Shown: positions 5,166 through 7,835 of the stretch, one piece after another
Position numbering within the stretch: position 1 is the first letter of the stretch
Layout of the letters: the number at the start of each line of letters is the position of its first letter
Source: Brachybacterium sp.
GTDB taxonomy: Bacteria > Actinomycetota > Actinomycetes > Actinomycetales > Dermabacteraceae
DNA: 7,835 nucleotides
Direction: 5' to 3'
Assembly (NCBI GenBank): GCA_027322375.1
Contig: DAHVRS010000011.1
Location: forward strand, 1-7,835
Position numbers and translations under genes: made by a program
Notes under the pieces: generated by a model
What the model was told of the DNA's origin: nothing
The model's input: only the letters and a program-made list of their open reading frames with translations
Database searches by the model: none

Positions 5166-6941
5166 ATGCAGACCCATACCTACGACGTGGTGATCGTCGG
5201 CGCCGGCGGCGCCGGCATGCGCGCGGCGCTGGAATCCTCCAAGCGCGCCCGCACTGCGGTCGTCACCAAGCTCTACCCCACCCGCTCGCACACCGGCGCG
5301 GCCCAGGGCGGCATGTGCGCCGCCCTCGCCAACGTCGAGGACGACAACTGGGAGTGGCACACCTACGACACCGTCAAGGGCGGTGACTACCTCGTGGACC
5401 AGGACGCCGCCGAGGTCATGGCCAAGGAGGCCATCGACGCGGTGCTCGACCTGGAGAAGATGGGCCTGCCCTTCAACCGCACCCCCGAGGGACGGATCGA
5501 CCAGCGCCGCTTCGGCGGTCACACCCGCGACCACGGCGAGGCGCCCGTGCGCCGCTCCTGCTATGCCGCGGACCGCACCGGGCACATGATCCTCCAGACC
5601 CTCTACCAGAACTGCGTCAAGCAGCACGTGGAGTTCTTCAACGAGTACTACGTGCTCGACGTGCTCATGACCGGTGATCCCCGTACCGACGAGGGCATCC
5701 GCGCCTCGGGCGTGGTCACCTACGAGCTCGCCACCGGCGAGATCCACATCTTCCGCGCGAAGTCCGTCGTCTTCGCCTCCGGCGGCTTCGGCAAGATGTT
5801 CAAGACCACCTCGAACGCCCACACCCTCACCGGTGACGGCCCCGCGATGGCGTTCCGCCGCGGCATCCCGCTGGAGGACATGGAGTTCTTCCAGTTCCAC
5901 CCGACGGGTCTGGCGGGCCTGGGCATCCTGCTCTCCGAGGCCGCGCGCGGCGAGGGCGGCATCCTGCGCAACAGCGAGATGGAGCGCTTCATGGAGCGCT
6001 ACGCCCCGACGCTGAAGGACCTCGCGCCCCGTGACGTGGTCGCCCGTGCGATGGCGAACGAGGTCCGCGAGGGCCGCGGCGCCGGCCCGAAGAAGGACTA
6101 CGTCTACCTCGACCTCACCCACCTCGAGCCCGCGCACATCGACGCGAAGCTGCCGGACATCACCGAGTTCGCCCGCACCTACCTCGGTGTGGAGCCCTAC
6201 ACGGACCCGATCCCGGTCTTCCCCACCGCGCACTACGGCATGGGCGGCATCCCCACGAACATCAAGGGCGAGGTGCTGCGCAACGAGACCGATATCATCC
6301 CGGGCCTGTACGCGGCCGGCGAGACCGCCTGCGTCTCCGTGCACGGCGGCAACCGCCTGGGCACGAACTCGCTGCTGGACATCAACGTCTTCGGCCGACG
6401 CGCCGGCATCGCCGCGGCGGAGCACGCCGACGAGGTGGACATGCCCGAGCTGCCGGAGGGCGTGGAGACCCCGACCGTGGAGCTGCTGGAGCGCCTGCGC
6501 GACCGGCCCGCGACCGAGGACCGCATCGCCGACATCCGCATCGCGCTGCAGGAGACGATGGACGCGAACGTCCAGGTGTTCCGCACCGACGAGACCTGCC
6601 GCAAGGCTCTGGCGGACATCGCCGCGCTCAAGGAGCGCTACAGGACCGTTGCCATCCAGGACAAGGGCCGACGCTACAACCTCGACCTCATGGAGGCCGT
6701 CGAGCTCGGCTTCCTGCTGGACCTGGCGGAGATCGTCGCCCTCGGCGCGCTGCACCGCAAGGAGTCCCGCGGCGGTCACTTCCGCGAGGACTACGAGAAG
6801 CGCGATGACGTCAACTTCCTCAAGCACACGATGGCCTACCGCACCCTGCCGGGTGAGGAGGGCGAGGAGGGCACCGACATCCGCCTGGGCACCAAGCCCG
6901 TCGTGATCACCCGCTACGAGCCGAAGGAGCGCACGTTCTGA
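5166..6941 (+). CDS. sdhA: Succinate dehydrogenase flavoprotein subunit SdhA
   Basis: This 591-aa catalytic subunit oxidises succinate to fumarate in the TCA cycle and is held at the inner face of the membrane by SdhC/SdhD. The dinucleotide-binding motif GAGGAG spans 12-17, and [10 protein letters not shown] (40-49) contains His42, the residue that carries covalent FAD. Substrate-site residues expected from the family are all present: His245 in FHPTG, Arg261 in ARGEGG, His356 in HYGMGG and Arg397 in [11 protein letters not shown]. Glu385 lies in the AAGETA FAD-binding segment. The C-terminal helical domain includes [11 protein letters not shown] (533-543). Length is normal and no frameshift is seen. 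The ATG at 5166 lies directly before the [12 protein letters not shown] strand; its ribosome binding site GGAG is rather far away (12 bases). The stop overlaps the sdhB ATG by one base (TGATG), a coupling arrangement that keeps the two soluble subunits equimolar. Confidence 0.97.
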   Translation: MQTHTYDVVIVGAGGAGMRAALESSKRARTAVVTKLYPTRSHTGAAQGGMCAALANVEDDNWEWHTYDTVKGGDYLVDQDAAEVMAKEAIDAVLDLEKMGLPFNRTPEGRIDQRRFGGHTRDHGEAPVRRSCYAADRTGHMILQTLYQNCVKQHVEFFNEYYVLDVLMTGDPRTDEGIRASGVVTYELATGEIHIFRAKSVVFASGGFGKMFKTTSNAHTLTGDGPAMAFRRGIPLEDMEFFQFHPTGLAGLGILLSEAARGEGGILRNSEMERFMERYAPTLKDLAPRDVVARAMANEVREGRGAGPKKDYVYLDLTHLEPAHIDAKLPDITEFARTYLGVEPYTDPIPVFPTAHYGMGGIPTNIKGEVLRNETDIIPGLYAAGETACVSVHGGNRLGTNSLLDINVFGRRAGIAAAEHADEVDMPELPEGVETPTVELLERLRDRPATEDRIADIRIALQETMDANVQVFRTDETCRKALADIAALKERYRTVAIQDKGRRYNLDLMEAVELGFLLDLAEIVALGALHRKESRGGHFREDYEKRDDVNFLKHTMAYRTLPGEEGEEGTDIRLGTKPVVITRYEPKERTF

Positions 6942-7696
6942 TGACTGCCGTCGCTGAGAAGCCCCGGGCCGATGCCGGGGAGGTCCCCTCGTTCGAGGTG
7001 ACGCTGAAGATCGCCCGCTTCGACCCGGAGGACGACCGGGGCACGCGGTGGGAGGAGTTCACGGTCACCATGCACGGCACCGATCGTGTGCTGGACGCCC
7101 TGCATGAGATCAAGTGGCACGTGGACGGGTCGCTGACCTTCCGCCGCTCCTGCGCTCATGGAATCTGCGGCTCCGACGCGATGCGGATCAACGGCCGCAA
7201 CCGTCTGGCCTGCAAGACCCTGCTCAAGGATCTGGACATCAAGAAGCCCATCACCGTCGAGCCGATCAAGGGCCTGCCGGTGGAGAAGGACCTCATCGTG
7301 GACATGGAGCCGTTCTTCGACTCCTACCGCGAGGTGATGCCGTTCCTCGTCGCGCACGGCCAGGAGCCGAGCCGCGAGCGCCTGCAGTCCGCGGAGCAGC
7401 GCGAGCGCTTCGATGACACCACCAAGTGCATCCTCTGCGCGGCGTGCACCTCCTCGTGCCCCGTGTTCTGGACGGACGGGCAGTACTTCGGCCCGGCCGC
7501 GATCGTCAACGCGCACCGCTTCATCTTCGACTCGCGCGATGATGCGGGCGAGCAGCGCCTGGAGATCCTGAACTCCAAGGAGGGCGTGTGGCGCTGCCGC
7601 ACCACCTTCAACTGCACCGAGGCATGCCCGCGCGGCATCCAGGTGACCAAGGCGATCGCCGAGGTCAAGCAGGCCGTGATCACCGGCCGCATCTGA
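6941..7696 (+). CDS. sdhB: Succinate dehydrogenase iron-sulfur subunit SdhB
   Basis: This 251-aa electron-transfer subunit carries electrons from FAD to quinone through three clusters. The N-terminal ferredoxin-like domain binds [2Fe-2S] through Cys71, Cys76 and Cys91, with Asp79 where many homologues have the third Cys; E. coli SdhB also has Asp there. The C-terminal domain contains CILCAACTSSCP (163-174), CRTTFNC (219-225) and a final CP at 229-230. By analogy with E. coli, Cys163/166/169/229 hold [4Fe-4S] and Cys173/219/225 hold [3Fe-4S]. The loop after Cys173 reads PVFWTD, so Trp177 aligns with quinone-site Trp163 of E. coli while Ser161 and Trp164 are replaced by Val and Thr, as I recall being usual in actinobacteria. 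AAGGAG (6924-6929) precedes the ATG by 11 bases inside sdhA. It is the last gene of the operon, and a terminator follows 17 bases after the stop. Confidence 0.97.
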   Translation: MTAVAEKPRADAGEVPSFEVTLKIARFDPEDDRGTRWEEFTVTMHGTDRVLDALHEIKWHVDGSLTFRRSCAHGICGSDAMRINGRNRLACKTLLKDLDIKKPITVEPIKGLPVEKDLIVDMEPFFDSYREVMPFLVAHGQEPSRERLQSAEQRERFDDTTKCILCAACTSSCPVFWTDGQYFGPAAIVNAHRFIFDSRDDAGEQRLEILNSKEGVWRCRTTFNCTEACPRGIQVTKAIAEVKQAVITGRI

Positions 7697-7713
7697 ACGA
7701 CCGCACCTGAACG

Positions 7714-7750
7714 GGACGGGGCCCCTCCGCATCGCGGAGGGGCCCCGTCC
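7714..7750. terminator. Bidirectional terminator between sdhB and a convergent gene
   Basis: GACGGGGCCCCTCCGC (7715-7730) and its exact inverse complement (7734-7749) flank an ATC loop, and a G-C pair at 7714/7750 extends the stem to 17 bp. It stands 17 bases past the sdhB stop and 28 bases past the stop of the converging minus-strand gene, so it can serve both. There is little U tract on either side. It is the longest perfect hairpin in the window. Confidence 0.88.
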
Positions 7751-7778
7751 TCATGCTCAGACGCGCTCTCTGGCGCGC

Positions 7779-7835
7779 TCAGGCGGCGTCGAGGACCTGC
7801 TCGAGGCGGCGCGCGAAGGCGACCGGGTCCTCGGG
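7779..7835 (-). CDS. 3' end of a convergent gene, product not recognised
   Basis: Read leftward, 18 in-frame codons (PEDPVAFARRLEQVLDAA) lead to a TGA at 7781-7779, and the gene runs off the right edge. Third positions are almost all G or C, as in the real genes here, and the reading frame ends neatly before the shared terminator. The fragment looks like an amphipathic C-terminal helix. An acidic-Pro stretch followed by such a helix ends many alpha/beta hydrolases and some glycosyltransferases, but 18 residues are too few to name a family. Confidence 0.55.
   Translation of the reverse strand, partial: PEDPVAFARRLEQVLDAA

Noticed and set aside
5157..6827. A 556-codon open frame on the minus strand opposite sdhA.
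   Set aside because: It is fully antisense to an intact sdhA, with a biased Val/Leu/His/Asp/Gly-rich product and no recognisable motif; a GC-driven shadow.
1..7835. An undescribed multi-gene system, mobile element, CRISPR array or RNA gene in the window.
   Set aside because: Every long stretch is accounted for by housekeeping genes with intact motifs. I saw no transposase, integrase, terminal repeats, periodic repeats, tRNA cloverleaf or abrupt composition shift.

Overview
This window is a stretch of core chromosome from a high-GC actinobacterium. GC is very high, third codon positions are almost all G or C, and the encoded proteins have the look of Micrococcales. The SdhB C-terminal half and the SdhC/SdhD motifs are typical of that order. 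A Dermabacteraceae/Brachybacterium-like source is my guess from general familiarity; the sequence does not prove it.

Layout: the left half is read leftward (minus strand) and the right half rightward, from a shared intergenic region at 3939-4236. Minus strand, in order of transcription: a mannose-1-phosphate guanylyltransferase (2772-3938), an M20D-family metallo-amidohydrolase (1449-2687, probably the same transcript), and after a 251-bp gap a BMP/PnrA-type solute-binding lipoprotein (85-1197), which ends in a strong hairpin terminator at 36-66. Plus strand: a complete succinate dehydrogenase operon, sdhC (4237-4614), sdhD (4620-5075), sdhA (5166-6941) and sdhB (6941-7696), closed by a 17-bp terminator hairpin at 7714-7750. 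The last 57 bases hold the 3' end of a convergent minus-strand gene.

The four sdh products form the membrane complex that oxidises succinate to fumarate and passes electrons through FAD, three iron-sulfur clusters and probably haem b to the quinone pool. All expected catalytic and cofactor residues are present. The three leftward genes are individually recognisable but do not form one obvious pathway: GDP-mannose supply, hydrolysis of an N-acylated substrate, and probable nucleoside capture.

I find no mobile element, CRISPR array, tRNA, rRNA or defence/toxin gene, and no evidence of an undescribed multi-gene system. The points most worth a second look are regulatory. A perfect hairpin followed by a 32-nt pure pyrimidine tract lies between sdhD and sdhA. 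Nearly identical 13-nt promoter blocks face outward in the divergent region. The sdh leader is about 177 nt long, and the guanylyltransferase transcript may be leaderless and has a perfect 20-bp inverted repeat just upstream.
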